64,000 bases of DNA, taken from assembly GCA_038503065.1 (NCBI GenBank), contig JBCAMK010000012.1, forward strand, positions 248,001-312,000. Direction: 5' to 3'. The notes beneath the pieces were generated by a model. It ran no database searches. It was not told the origin of the DNA and was given only the letters and a program-made list of their open reading frames with translations. The position numbers were made by a program, and so were the translations under genes. Source of the DNA: Paragyromitra xinjiangensis (Eukaryota; Ascomycota; Pezizomycetes; Pezizales; Discinaceae). Positions 11,617-22,064 of the stretch are shown here, one piece after another (position 1 is the stretch's first letter; each line of letters opens with the position of its first letter).

Positions 11617-12743
11617 ATGAGCAAATTTACAAGCAAAATCACTTACGCAAAGCAACATGCTGTCTATGTAAGTGTTCTCCCTCCACAAACTGGGGGGTAG
11701 GGTGCTAGAGGTGGAAGCAATGCTGTAATTACTCGTTTAACGCAGAAAACACCACAGTTTGACGATGGCCGCGAAATTGAGCTCCTCCAACACATCTTCT
11801 CTCTTCCTCCCCCAAAACTCAATAATCTTCGCAACAATCCCACCGGGATTTTGGCGACAATCGATGATTTCGCCACTAGGAAATATCTTATGAACATCGG
11901 TGAGCTGAAAGGTTAGTCAGCTACCTGTCTATTGGGAAAGACGGTTATCTTGGGGCAAGCCAGGTACCCAAATATGAAATACTGCTTCTCTCGGTATTTC
12001 GTTTACTCAATGAGATTCTAACAATGATGGATAGGGAATCTGATAACCGACCTCATTTCTCAGACCAAGCCAACAACGATGGTCGAGCTCGGTGGCTACA
12101 TTGGATACAGCACGCTTCTCTTTGCTTCTCATCTCCGTGACGTTTACTCCAACGACGAAACGCGTACGGAAAAGCCCCGTTACTTCTGCCTGGAAATGAA
12201 TCCACTTTTCGCAGCGATAATCATGGCCTTCGTCGACCTTGCCGGTCTTTCCGAGATCGTCACGGTTGTAATTGGACCCTCCTCGGCTTCCTTAAAACGC
12301 TTGCATATGGAAGGTATTCTGAGGAGGATTGATTTGTTGTTTCTAGATCACTTTAAACCCGCTTATGTTGGCGATTTGAAGCTGTGCGAGAGTTTGGGGA
12401 TGATTGTTTCTGGAAGTGTCTTAGCTGCAGATAACATGATCAAACCGGGTAATCCGCCATACTTAAAATATGTAAGAATGAGTGTCGAGGAGAAGAAACG
12501 CGCCGAGAAAAAGGCCTTGGAGGAAATGATGAAGGAAGGAATTAAATTGTTTGATGGGGTAGTTGAATCGATGGGAGATTCATGTTTGAAGTACGAGAGT
12601 AAAATGGTGGAAAGTTTTGAACCAACAAGTATCAAGGTATGGGTTTCCTTCTTCCCCCTTGGCTAATTAGGTGCTCCCACGAATTACATAAATTGACTTT
12701 GAAACAGGATGCGATTGAGATTTCGGTTTGCAAAGGGTACTAA
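11617..12743 (+). CDS. Catechol-type O-methyltransferase of the mycosporine cluster (MysB role)
   Basis: Four exons are readable: 11617-11667, 11746-11911, 12035-12636 and 12708-12743, with GTAAGT, GTTAGT and GTATGG donors. They encode a protein of about 284 residues. It opens MSKFTSKITYAKQHAVY and continues KTPQFDDGREIELLQHIFS, the N-terminal pattern of fungal catechol O-methyltransferase-like proteins. The SAM-binding motif I is TTMVELGGYIGYSTLLFA, and CLEMNPLFAA follows the second strand. The metal/catalytic region is IDLLFLDHFKPAYVGDLK, and the protein ends DAIEISVCKGY. Family knowledge: this class methylates vicinal hydroxyls using a divalent metal. In the cluster it should methylate desmethyl-4-deoxygadusol to 4-deoxygadusol. 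Its start faces the cyclase across 1.7 kb, and its end lies 201 bases from the convergent end of the NRPS-like gene. The first exon would be missed by single-frame prediction. Confidence 0.85.
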
Positions 12744-12944
12744 ACACGATGTTTCAACCAATGGATATAGACTTCAATAGCAGCCGGGGCTTAACCCACA
12801 AGTGGTTCAGTAGAAATTCTCGAAACTAAATTGGTTCTGACTTTATTTATGTTCACGAATCACGAGTAAAAGAGAAAACTGCAATGATACTAACTAACTG
12901 ACCACACGAATGAAGTCTCGAGATTCATCGCAATAACCCTAAGC

Positions 12945-15900
12945 TTACACCTCAACGAACCCGCTCCGCACCCAATTCTCCCAAATTCTTTGTACATACT
13001 CTTTGCCTATCTTCCATCCCTCCCCATTTGAAAAAATTGACGTATTCCTAACCTCGAAACTGAAACCTCCTTCATTGTCTGGTTTACGAACAGATCCTTC
13101 CCCATACTACCATACCAGTGTCCTGTTAGTATATTCCCGCGTTAGGAGAACAGGGAGTAAGGACAAGGTGAACGTCAGGAATGTAATCAAGAAAGCCGAG
13201 GAGAACTCACGCTTGCTTCCCACAAACCTAAAAGTTTTAGACTCGGATTCGCCGGAGAAAGATATTCTATATCTGCCAACTTTTTGACCCATTGGCTAGG
13301 CGTAACCCTATCAAAGCTGATGTCTCTAAGTTGCTGGATCCAATCTAATATTTCGCTCCAGGTGGTCGAAGTGTTTGTATTCACAATATGGAATACAAGG
13401 TTTTCGGAAGAATTGTGAAGGTGATCACCCAGGGCAATATCCAACACTGTTTTAGCTGCAATATCTACTGGAAGCCATGAGATTTTCTGTACACGTTTTA
13501 ATCAGTGATAACACCGAGGGCAATTGTGAGTTTGAAGGGAGGTTTAACCACCTCACTGAGCTCTGGGAGGCACCCTACAACATTGACGCTAGCAAACATC
13601 AGCGGCCACGCTTCGGTCTCATTCCAAACCCCGCCTATCGTATCCGCACACAGTTGCCCGAGCCTCAAAACCCTAGCCCTTCCCCTCAACTTTTGGCAGA
13701 TCTTCTCCGCGACCCACTTTGAGCGGCCATAGCCAAGTGGTGCAGCAGTACGTGGATCAGCAGTGAGTTTCTCTTTGATAGTCTCACGAGACTCAATATC
13801 CCCGAGGACTGCCGCGGTTGAAGAGCAGAAATATAAACGCGACTGATGAGGTGTTCTCAAAGCGAGGTTGAGGAGATTCTGGGTCCCTGTCTCTTTTAGT
13901 CACAAGGTTAGTTGTCGAGCTTTGCACGCGTACCTGCAATATGATCTCTTTCGAAGCTTTCAAGGGAGGCGACAAAATTGACTGCCCATGCAGCCTGAAA
14001 AAATCACTTGTTAGATATTGTCAGAAAATTTTTGACAAAACATGCCACTTACATGAATAATCTCGGTAACTTCACCTTCCAGGTGCTGATAAATTGCATT
14101 CCCCAAGCCTAGATCAGGCTTCCCTAACTCAGCTGCATAAGCCACGACACTAACCTTACTCTCTCTGGAGAACAGGAGCTTTCGAGTGCGTAGGCTTTTC
14201 CCAACACGAGCCAGAGCATGGTCATGGCTATTGGCGCGGCAGAGACAGATGACCTTTTTGATATCCTTTCTTATATTGCACAGCTGGTGGAGGATATGAG
14301 CTCCAAGCGCTCCAGTTGCGCCAGTCAAGATATGGAAAGCGATAAATAATTAGTATCACAATACCAAAATAAAGAAAATTACCTACTACGACGTGTCCAC
14401 CGCTATAGCTACTACTATGAGTACCTGTCCCGATTCTGCCTTTCAAGTCCCCAAAGTCTCCATATTTTTCGACCAGGCGAAGCATTAAATCCATTTGCCG
14501 AGCCTCTAGATCTTCCATTGTCTCCCCCCCAGCAGCAACAAACCGCACAAGCCTGTCGGAGTTATTAGCAATACTCCCGAGAGAAGCCCATTCGTACTCA
14601 AACCACTTTTCTTACCCTCCGATAGTCCTCTGTTCGAATATCACATTCAGTGGCAGTGCCTTCCCTATCTCCAAACCCTGTATGTGAATCAGCATACATA
14701 TCCCAAGCCTCCCCATTTCATATTCAATCGATCCTGCACATGCCCACCTTAACCAGCCGATTCCGAATCTGTGCAGCCATGACCGAGTCTACTCCAGCTG
14801 TGAATAGATCTGTATCTTCCTCCATATCCTCTTTACCGGTAACATCCATAATAAGACTATAAACAAACTTTCTCACGCCTTCCACGTCTGAAGTCTCGAT
14901 CCTCCCTCCCGCTCCATGGTATTCAAAATTCTTATATGCCCCGTCTATTAACTCTTGGAACATCTCATCCACACTGCTACGCATGACAGTGCCTTTACTA
15001 GTTTTCGGCGGTTCCACGCGAGTGCAAATGACAACCATCTCTTCCATGATCTTCCAATGTACCCCCTCATTCACCCTTCCTACCAACTCTTTCACCATTG
15101 CACGAGACTGGCCATGAACTTTCGGGGTTGGGAAAAGTAGGACTCCTGGGAATGCTCTGTTGTTGCCAAACACAATCGCCTCACGAACAAGGTCAGATTC
15201 CCTAAATGCCTCTTCGATAGTGGTGGGATCAAGTTTCTTCCCGTTTGAGAGTACGATCGTGGAGTCATTACGGCCTTGGTATTTGTATGCGCCTTTGATA
15301 ACGGGATGCGGCGTGAAAAGATCTCCAGTTGCGTAAGATCCGTCCGGACGGTTTGGTTTTACCTGACGAGCGATTAGTTGTGATTAGAGTCTTTAGGTTA
15401 GATAATACAATTTGCGGCCACCCTGGCAGGACGATCAGTTCAGATTTCTCCGAACTATTGCTTTGCCGCTCGAAGTAGAGTTCAGTGCATTCGTGTGAGA
15501 TACGGAGGTACTCCCAGTTTTGATCCGTAATGAAATCACGGTAGGAGGACATTAGAACTAACTTGTTTATCAGCCCATTCTCCCAATGAAATATCTCGCT
15601 AATAGGAGGCTCATACATCCACATTCACTGCTCCCAAATCTCGAAACCAACTTAACACCTCTTCCTACTAATTTCACTCCTACATCCACTCCCAACGGCG
15701 CTCCACCAACACCTACCATATCCATCTCTACCATTCTCTGTAAAACTTCCTCATCGCCCATACATACCTCCAATACATACGGTACCGCCGTAAACAGCCT
15801 TACTGGTAACTTTGCTCTGTCTGCTACCCGGAGCGCTTGCAAGATGTTACCGCTTGTCACTGGAACAGATGGTGGATAAAGCCATAACATCGAAGAAGAC

Positions 15901-16852
15901 ATTAACGACCGCATCATATCCGCAGTGCCACCATGATACAATGGAGTTGTGCTAAACGCTGCAACCGGCGAAGAAGATGGGAGATGCGGTAAATTAGAGG
16001 TTGCAGCTGCGTGCGAGTGCGGGATGGGTTCCGGAAGCCCAGTGGATGTGCCAGACGTATGGTGTATGTAAGCTATCGTTTCACCAGTGACACTGCTAGG
16101 AGTTGGATATGGCTCCACTGCAGTTGACTGAGGAATTTCGGGGAGAACATGACACTCGCAAGAAGTAGGCTTAGATGACGTTGCGAGGTCGGTGAGAGAC
16201 CGAGAGTGGAATATGTGCGTTGATTCGGTAGCTTTGAGAAGATGTGATATGGTATGCTGAGTACATTGAGGCCTAAATGTGTCTCAGCACCTTCATACAA
16301 CCCGGAAGCACGAGGAAAGTAACTTACGCAATTAATAGTACAGAATACCCGATTCTCATAAGTGCCAAAAAGGTCATGAGCAGCTGAGCCGAGCTCTGAG
16401 CCAATATTGCCGCTGTGGGCAGGGACCCCTCTTTAGAAGGAACGGGAACAATCCCGTCCCTAACCAATTGGTGTGCCAGTGTATTTGAGATATTGAATAG
16501 ATCCCGAAATCCTTCAACAAGTCGTTAATGTCATTTAAATTCCATTCACATCAATAAACTTACTGTAGATTAGAGAACCCCACTTTTCACTCCCATCGCC
16601 TGGAACTGGCATTCCTATAACCGGCGAATGAGGATCAGATGCTGCACGTTCATCGAGCAACTGGTTGATTGTTGTGATCCCGTGGGGGCTTATAGCATTA
16701 ATGCATCGTGCATAATCCAGTGTCGCTACGAAATAAGACAATTTGTCTGCGATATCCTCCGACGCAAGGGTCTCGGAGGGGATTGAGGAATGTCTCGAAA
16801 TGGAACCCATTATTGATAGAATACAGGCAAAAAAACAACCCAGTGAAGCCAC
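12945..16852 (-). CDS. NRPS-like A-T-R enzyme (carboxylic acid reductase type)
   Basis: This is a multi-exon gene of about ten exons encoding very roughly 1,000-1,100 residues. The adenylation domain shows A3 HTSGTSTGLPEPIPHSH, A5 SRFGSSECG, A7 GSYATGDLF, A8 YKYQGRNDSTIVL and the A10 lysine in KTSKGTVMR. The carrier domain shows DLFTAGVDSVMAAQIRNRL, whose serine should carry phosphopantetheine. The reductase domain shows the NAD(P) loop TGATGALGAHILHQL and the catalytic YxxxK in LGYGRSKWVAEKI. It ends IWENWVRSGFVEV with the stop at 12945-12947. There is no condensation domain, so it should activate one carboxylate and release it as an aldehyde or alcohol. Between mycosporine genes the likely substrate is a mycosporine-amino acid, giving the amino alcohol seen in fungal mycosporines; this is inference. 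The start may be Met1 at 16852 or the in-frame Met at 16810. Splice sites around 14,700 (carrier to reductase) are ambiguous. Confidence 0.83.
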
Positions 16853-17589
16853 GGTTTGATAAACGTTGTTTGAGGTTATGAAGAAACGGCTTCGGGTGAA
16901 TACCTAAGAATTGTCGTCATCCTTAGGATATGTGAACAGCACAATTGAAACTATGATCTATGATACCCAGTAGAGTACATGTAGCCTTCGCCATAGACTC
17001 CCCTAGCTCGTAGCTCCTCACACACCGAAATTCAATACCTTAGGCTTTAGTCGCTTGATTTTTTCGGGGGGCCTGTAGCCTAAACTTGCCAACTATAGCA
17101 GAGATAATAGGCCTTGCTAAGTCTCTGCTTACGGATTCCCAGCTATAAAACACAAGAATTTGCGGGGAGATGTGCTGAATATGCCAAGCCGAGCTGTTCG
17201 CTGACTGAAGTCCGTGAAAACACTCAACTACGATCCAGGGATAGCTAGGCTGCGGATATTTAACCTAGTGGCCTTTGATGTACCGATAAGATGCAGCCAG
17301 CACTCTATTTGATTACTTATCATAACCAAGTAATAAATTTGCTGCGAAATAAACGCCAAGCCTCTGTCATAAAGGCAGGAGTAACAGTAATAGCGACGAG
17401 AACAGCCTAGATCTTGTGTGGAAATCGGGCGTGTAACGGTAATCCAGCCGCTCTTCTAGCCGAGGGCCTAACCCCGCCAACCCCACCTCAACAATGCCGC
17501 TATTCTATAAACTCCAAGCTCAACCTGAATTTCACCAATTCCTATCTATCCATCCAAACAATCATCTCATCAATTAACCATCCTCCAAA
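16853..17589. promoter_or_regulatory. Divergent promoter between NRPS-like gene and aldo-keto reductase
   Basis: This 737-base gap lies between the two divergent gene starts. The side next to the reductase start is pyrimidine- and A-rich (near 17520-17589), as in many fungal core promoters. No gene was seen. Confidence 0.5.
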
Positions 17590-18659
17590 ATGACCTCAAT
17601 CACCTCACTAACCGACCCCATCCCTCTCCCTGCCTCCAATCTCACAATTCCTCGCATAGGCTTTGGCGTCTACCTCTCTAGTCGCGATGTTTGTGTTAAG
17701 TCATGCCTTACTGCCCTCGAACTTGGCTACCGCCACATCGACACAGCTCAGATGTATCATAACGAAGCGGAAGTAGGCGAGGCCGTTCGTAACAGTGGGC
17801 TGCCGAGGGAAGATGTATTTGTGACTACTAAGATTGTGAATCCTGAAGGGAGTGTGGAGAAGACATTGGAAGCATTGAGGGAAAGTGTGAAGAAGGTTGG
17901 ATTAGGATATGTGGATTTATATTTGATCCACGCACCGAGCAGTGGGAAAGAAGGGCGGAAGGAGCTATGGCAGGCTTTAGAGAAGTTGAAGGAAGAAGGG
18001 GGAGCGAAGAGCATTGGCGTTAGTAACTTGTGAGCTCGTTCTTCATTTCTCCTAGCTTTGATGGGTGATAAAAAAGCTATATTGGAGCTGATGAGTTGAC
18101 GAGCGGCACAGTGGAGTGAAGCACCTCGAGCAGTTGACGGAATTTTCACAAACCGTCCCAGCAGTGAATCAAATCGAGGTAACAACCATCCCTCAATTGA
18201 GCGAGCTTAAAACTTATCTAAATGGCCTCATAGCTTCACCCCTGGTGTCAACAAACTGAGGTTGTCGAATACTGCAAAAAGAAAGGGATCGTCGTTGAAG
18301 TGAGTTCCGAGAAGCCCCCAACTTCGCCCCGCTCTCCACCTGACTTACCGCACCCCATATCTCACTTCTCTAACATACCCCAGGCGTACGCTCCCTTAGT
18401 CCGTGCGAAAAAGAATGATGACCCAACTCTCGTCGAGATTGCCAAAGCACACGACGTCTCAACCACACAAGTCCTCATCCGCTGGTCTGTGCAACACGGA
18501 TTCGTGCCTCTACCGAAGAGCGACAATCCGACTAGGATTAAGAATAATGCCGATGTTTTTGGGTTTGAGTTGACGGACGATGAGGTGAAGAAAATTGATG
18601 CAAAAGCTTTGCCTGGCGGGGAGGGCGCGATTTGCCCTTATCTCGCGGATGTCGAGTAA
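17590..18659 (+). CDS. Aldo-keto reductase, cluster-linked
   Basis: Four exons, 17590-18029, 18112-18178, 18234-18299 and 18384-18659, encode 282 residues with clean phases and GT-AG introns. The catalytic tetrad of the family is visible: Asp and Tyr in GYRHIDTAQMY, Lys in VFVTTKIVN and His in LYLIHAPSS. The cofactor-binding end includes LPKSDNPTRIKNNADVF, the usual NADP(H) loop, and the protein ends PYLADVE. Family knowledge: these cytosolic enzymes reduce aldehydes and ketones with NADPH. Position is the main clue to its job. It is divergent from the A-T-R gene, so it could finish the reduction of a released aldehyde to the alcohol. It could equally be a housekeeping reductase that merely borders the cluster. 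The protein is intact and of slightly short but normal length for the family. Confidence 0.87.
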
Positions 18660-20035
18660 GCGAGTGATGGAAAACATGTTCTACGTTTTGATTATCGGAA
18701 ATAGAGAAATAAAGAATAGCGATACGATTGAACCTTAAGACTAATGAGATCTTGCGAGAACAGTCTGCAGTCTGCAGCCAAATTACGAATCACAACCTAT
18801 CACTCGAGCTCGCCACCCCCATCGTTTAGACAAGAACAGGGCAGCCAGATAGGCATTTCTACCCACCTCCATCGCGTGATGTTGTTACACATGAATTTGA
18901 TTTTCCGGATCATCGGCAGGCCGCATAATTGGTTGGCTGCGATGTTGTCTTTGATTCGCCAACCTCAACCTCGTTAGCGGGAAGCTACATCTCTTACAGG
19001 ACATTTTTTGATAAACGTGTTCTCATACTCTTGTTATCAAACCTTCGGAACAAGCGATACATTCTCAGGTAAAGTCGGGAAAGATATCCCCTCCCTTTGG
19101 ATGCTAGTTGGAAATTTGTCGATCACTACATGAGCTACAGACATATCGTAGAAAGCGAGATATGCCACGAAGATTATCCGACTTGACGTGAGCTAAGGAT
19201 TGCCGTTGTCGCAAATTTAGCTAGATCACGCTTGGCAGCTATGGAAACTAAGAGGTAAGTCCCTCATGAGCCTGACATATTCTTGCTGCACCGACTTCAA
19301 GCCTTGTATTGCATACCTTCTCGAGTTTCACCATGCCATAGCTCAAAAGTACCGCCTCGCATGACATTATACTCTACATGTAATCATTAGGCTCCGTCTC
19401 TTCCCCAAAACAGGTAAATAGAAGTTACGTCACAAACTAGCTTGTTCCATTGGTAAAAAGAGCTGCTTACCCCATATAGATAATATGATAAAGTATAAAA
19501 CACAGACTTATTTCCATCTCTGCACAGATAGCTATGGCTAGACACGAGACTATCTCATATCCCAGTAAAGTTTTCAAAGAAAGCAGAGCTAGCCAACTTA
19601 GGTAGGGTCTATCGGTTATTTACCAGCGAGCACAGACCACTTTTGTTTAGCTGTCGCCAAACATCGATATCGAATTGAGAATAACCTCTCATACACGCAG
19701 ACTAGCGATCGTCTAATTAAGCGTACTCGCCAAACAGGGCACACACACACAGCGTCATAATATGTACCAGTAGGTATCTGCACCCTCTTGCGAGAACTAG
19801 ATACGGCTGTAATCACCCATCTTTTCAGTAATCTACTACGCCTCGGAGTGTCTATTTCTACAAAAGCTTAGTTTTGCGACCGGAGAATCCAGAGTTTCGG
19901 CCGAAGATACGAATCGTCATTAACAAGCTACGACCTCTCTGGTGCCAAGTCAGTCAATACCTTACGGTCCTGGAGCCCTTTAGCGACCACTTGGGCTCAC
20001 GAGTAGTTAAAGAAGTAGAGGGATAATACTGCTCC
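18660..20035. other. Intergenic, no gene recognised
   Basis: The region between the aldo-keto reductase and the battenin gene contains only short unconvincing frames. No glycosyltransferase, transporter or regulator that would extend the mycosporine cluster is visible here. Confidence 0.5.
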
Positions 20036-20083
20036 ATGAGGAGATGGAAAACGAGGAGAGAAGAACCACTAATCATATGTTAA
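20036..20083 (+). promoter_or_regulatory. Short upstream ORF abutting the battenin start
   Basis: A 15-codon frame beginning at ATG 20036 ends with TAA at 20081-20083. That stop shares its last base with the proposed battenin ATG (TAATG). Another ATG at 20077 is in frame with the battenin gene and lies inside the upstream frame. Whether the leader is transcribed from upstream of 20036 is unknown. Confidence 0.3.
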
Positions 20084-22064
20084 TGTCAAGACGACCACAG
20101 CGGGACGATGAAGCCGAGGTGGTGGTGGCCAACAGCTGGTGTGGGCCTGGGATGCGGCTGTTTGTATCTTTCTGGCTGTTTGGGACTTTGATTGCGATGC
20201 AGTTTAGGTAAGTCATCTTTTGAGGAAGAGGAAGAGGAAGAGGAGGCTCCGAGGGGGAAAATCGAAGTGAAGTTATGATGGTTAACTGTCCTTGGAAATA
20301 TAGCGTCGTTATCACTGCCGCAAATGAGTAAGCCTTCGCAGTCACTCCTCACTTTGCTCCTCTAGCTGATTCCCAAACTCTCAGTCTGGTAGCAGACCGT
20401 GCACCAACAGGCTTGGTCCTCTTCGCATACACACTTCCTTCCGTCTTAGTTCGAACTTTCGTTCCATTCATTCGCTTCCCTGATCTTAGCACCTACCTTT
20501 CATCCTTCCAACGAGGCAGCGAAACTACCTCTGGTCGTCTTCTCACCAGGTTATATAATGCACGGAGTAGTGGTGAGGAGGCAGATAAATTCTACTCGAC
20601 GACACCGGACTCCTCAAGTTCTAATACAGCATCGCCTGAGGAGACCATTAAGCCAAAGAGGAGCAACACGTTAACAAAACAGGTAAACTACCCGCTGAGA
20701 TTAGGTATATGCATATTTTCAAGTTTCTGTGGGCTACAGTTATTGGCATGGGCAGATGTAGTTGGTGTGAGGCTGGTAGGAATTGCGATGGCAAGTTTGA
20801 GTAGTAATTTGGGGGACATGTTCGTTTCTCTTTCCTACCTGTACCCCTCATATTCTTGACCACCAGAAATTTCTAACATGATATCAAGGTCGTTCTTACA
20901 ACTTTGCTCCCATTACCCTGCATTTATTGGCTCCGCATCTGCATTCGGTGGGTACACGACTGGTGGCGGATCCGCGGGATTACTTGGGGCTTTTCTGTAT
21001 ACTTTTTGCACGTCAACGCTACAAATAAGCCCCAGCGCAACGATATCTGTGATTGGAATCTTTCCAGTCACATTATTCTTCATATATGCCTTTCTCCTCC
21101 CATGGCCAGCAGACGCGGGGCAGGTAGAAGTGATAGAAGCAGACCCAGAAGCAAGAGCAACAGAAATGCAGAATGCCAGTGAAGGAATCTCAACCCTACC
21201 ATTAGCAGCAAAGTTAAGGATTGTTCGACCAATGTTTTGGCGTTTCATGGCGCCATTAGCAGCACTCATGCTGATCGAGAACACCACCATTCAAGTCTGC
21301 AACCTCTTCATGTCTAGAAAACACGCACTAATATCATTACTTAGGGTATACTCCCCACCCTTGTCTTCTATCTTCCATTCACCCGTGCCACCACCCCTCT
21401 TCCGGAGCTTTTCAATTCGGTGTTCCGCATAACACGCGATTTCTACCCGGCTTATATCACGGCATACCAGTTCTCTGTCTTTGTGGGCCGCTCATCAATC
21501 TCATTCTTTCGGCTGCCAGCTTCCTCTGTCTCACGCTGGATCTTAGTCGTGGTGGAGGTGGTACTATTGAGCTTGCAGATGGGTGAGAGTTTATCAATGG
21601 GGGAGGAGAACGATGCCACGGGAGTACTGTATGGACCGCTGGGAGTGTTGTCTTTAACTGTGTGTATGGGAATGTGCGCGGGGTTGAGTTTCAGCAACAC
21701 GTACTGGAAAGTTAACAACGGTATGCTGCCGAGAGGTGTGTGGGAGGCGGTGGAGAAGGCGCGTGGGGAGGAAGGTGGGGGTGGGTATGTTAGGGTGATG
21801 ACAACGGAGATTGAACGAACCAGTCTAGACAATTCGCAGCAGATAGTCATGGAAGCTGGTAGGGTTGTTGAAGAGAACGGAAGGGAAGATGCAAGAGAGG
21901 CAGAAAGGGAGATGGCATTGAGGGAGTTTTTGCTCAGCACGATTGCACCGCCGGATACGTTTGCTATCTTGTTAGCGAGTCTAGTCGGGATGAAGGTGCA
22001 GCCGGCACTGTGTGCAGCACAGGTAGCAAATGGAAGAGAACTGTGTCAGAAGACGAGAGGGTAG
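20083..22064 (+). CDS. BTN1: Battenin / CLN3 family membrane protein (Btn1-like)
   Basis: Five exons, 20083-20207, 20304-20327, 20385-20819, 20889-21294 and 21345-22064, give about 569 residues with consistent phases. Family landmarks are MRLFVSFWLFG, then VVITAANDLVADRAPTG across the tiny second exon, VLFAYTLPSVLVRT, LRLGICIFSSFCGLQLLAW, ASLSSNLGDMSFLQL, GYTTGGGSAGLLGAFLYTF, TTIQGILPTLVFYLPFTR and FYPAYITAYQFSVFVGRSS. CLN3/Btn1 proteins are multi-spanning membrane proteins of the lysosome or vacuole, tied in yeast to pH and basic amino acid homeostasis. The usual LINNVLY run after FWLFG reads TLIAMQFS here, so either this segment has diverged or intron 1 is read slightly wrong. A long loop near residues 80-115 and an extended C-terminal half make it longer than the usual 430-470 residues. 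Confidence 0.87.
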
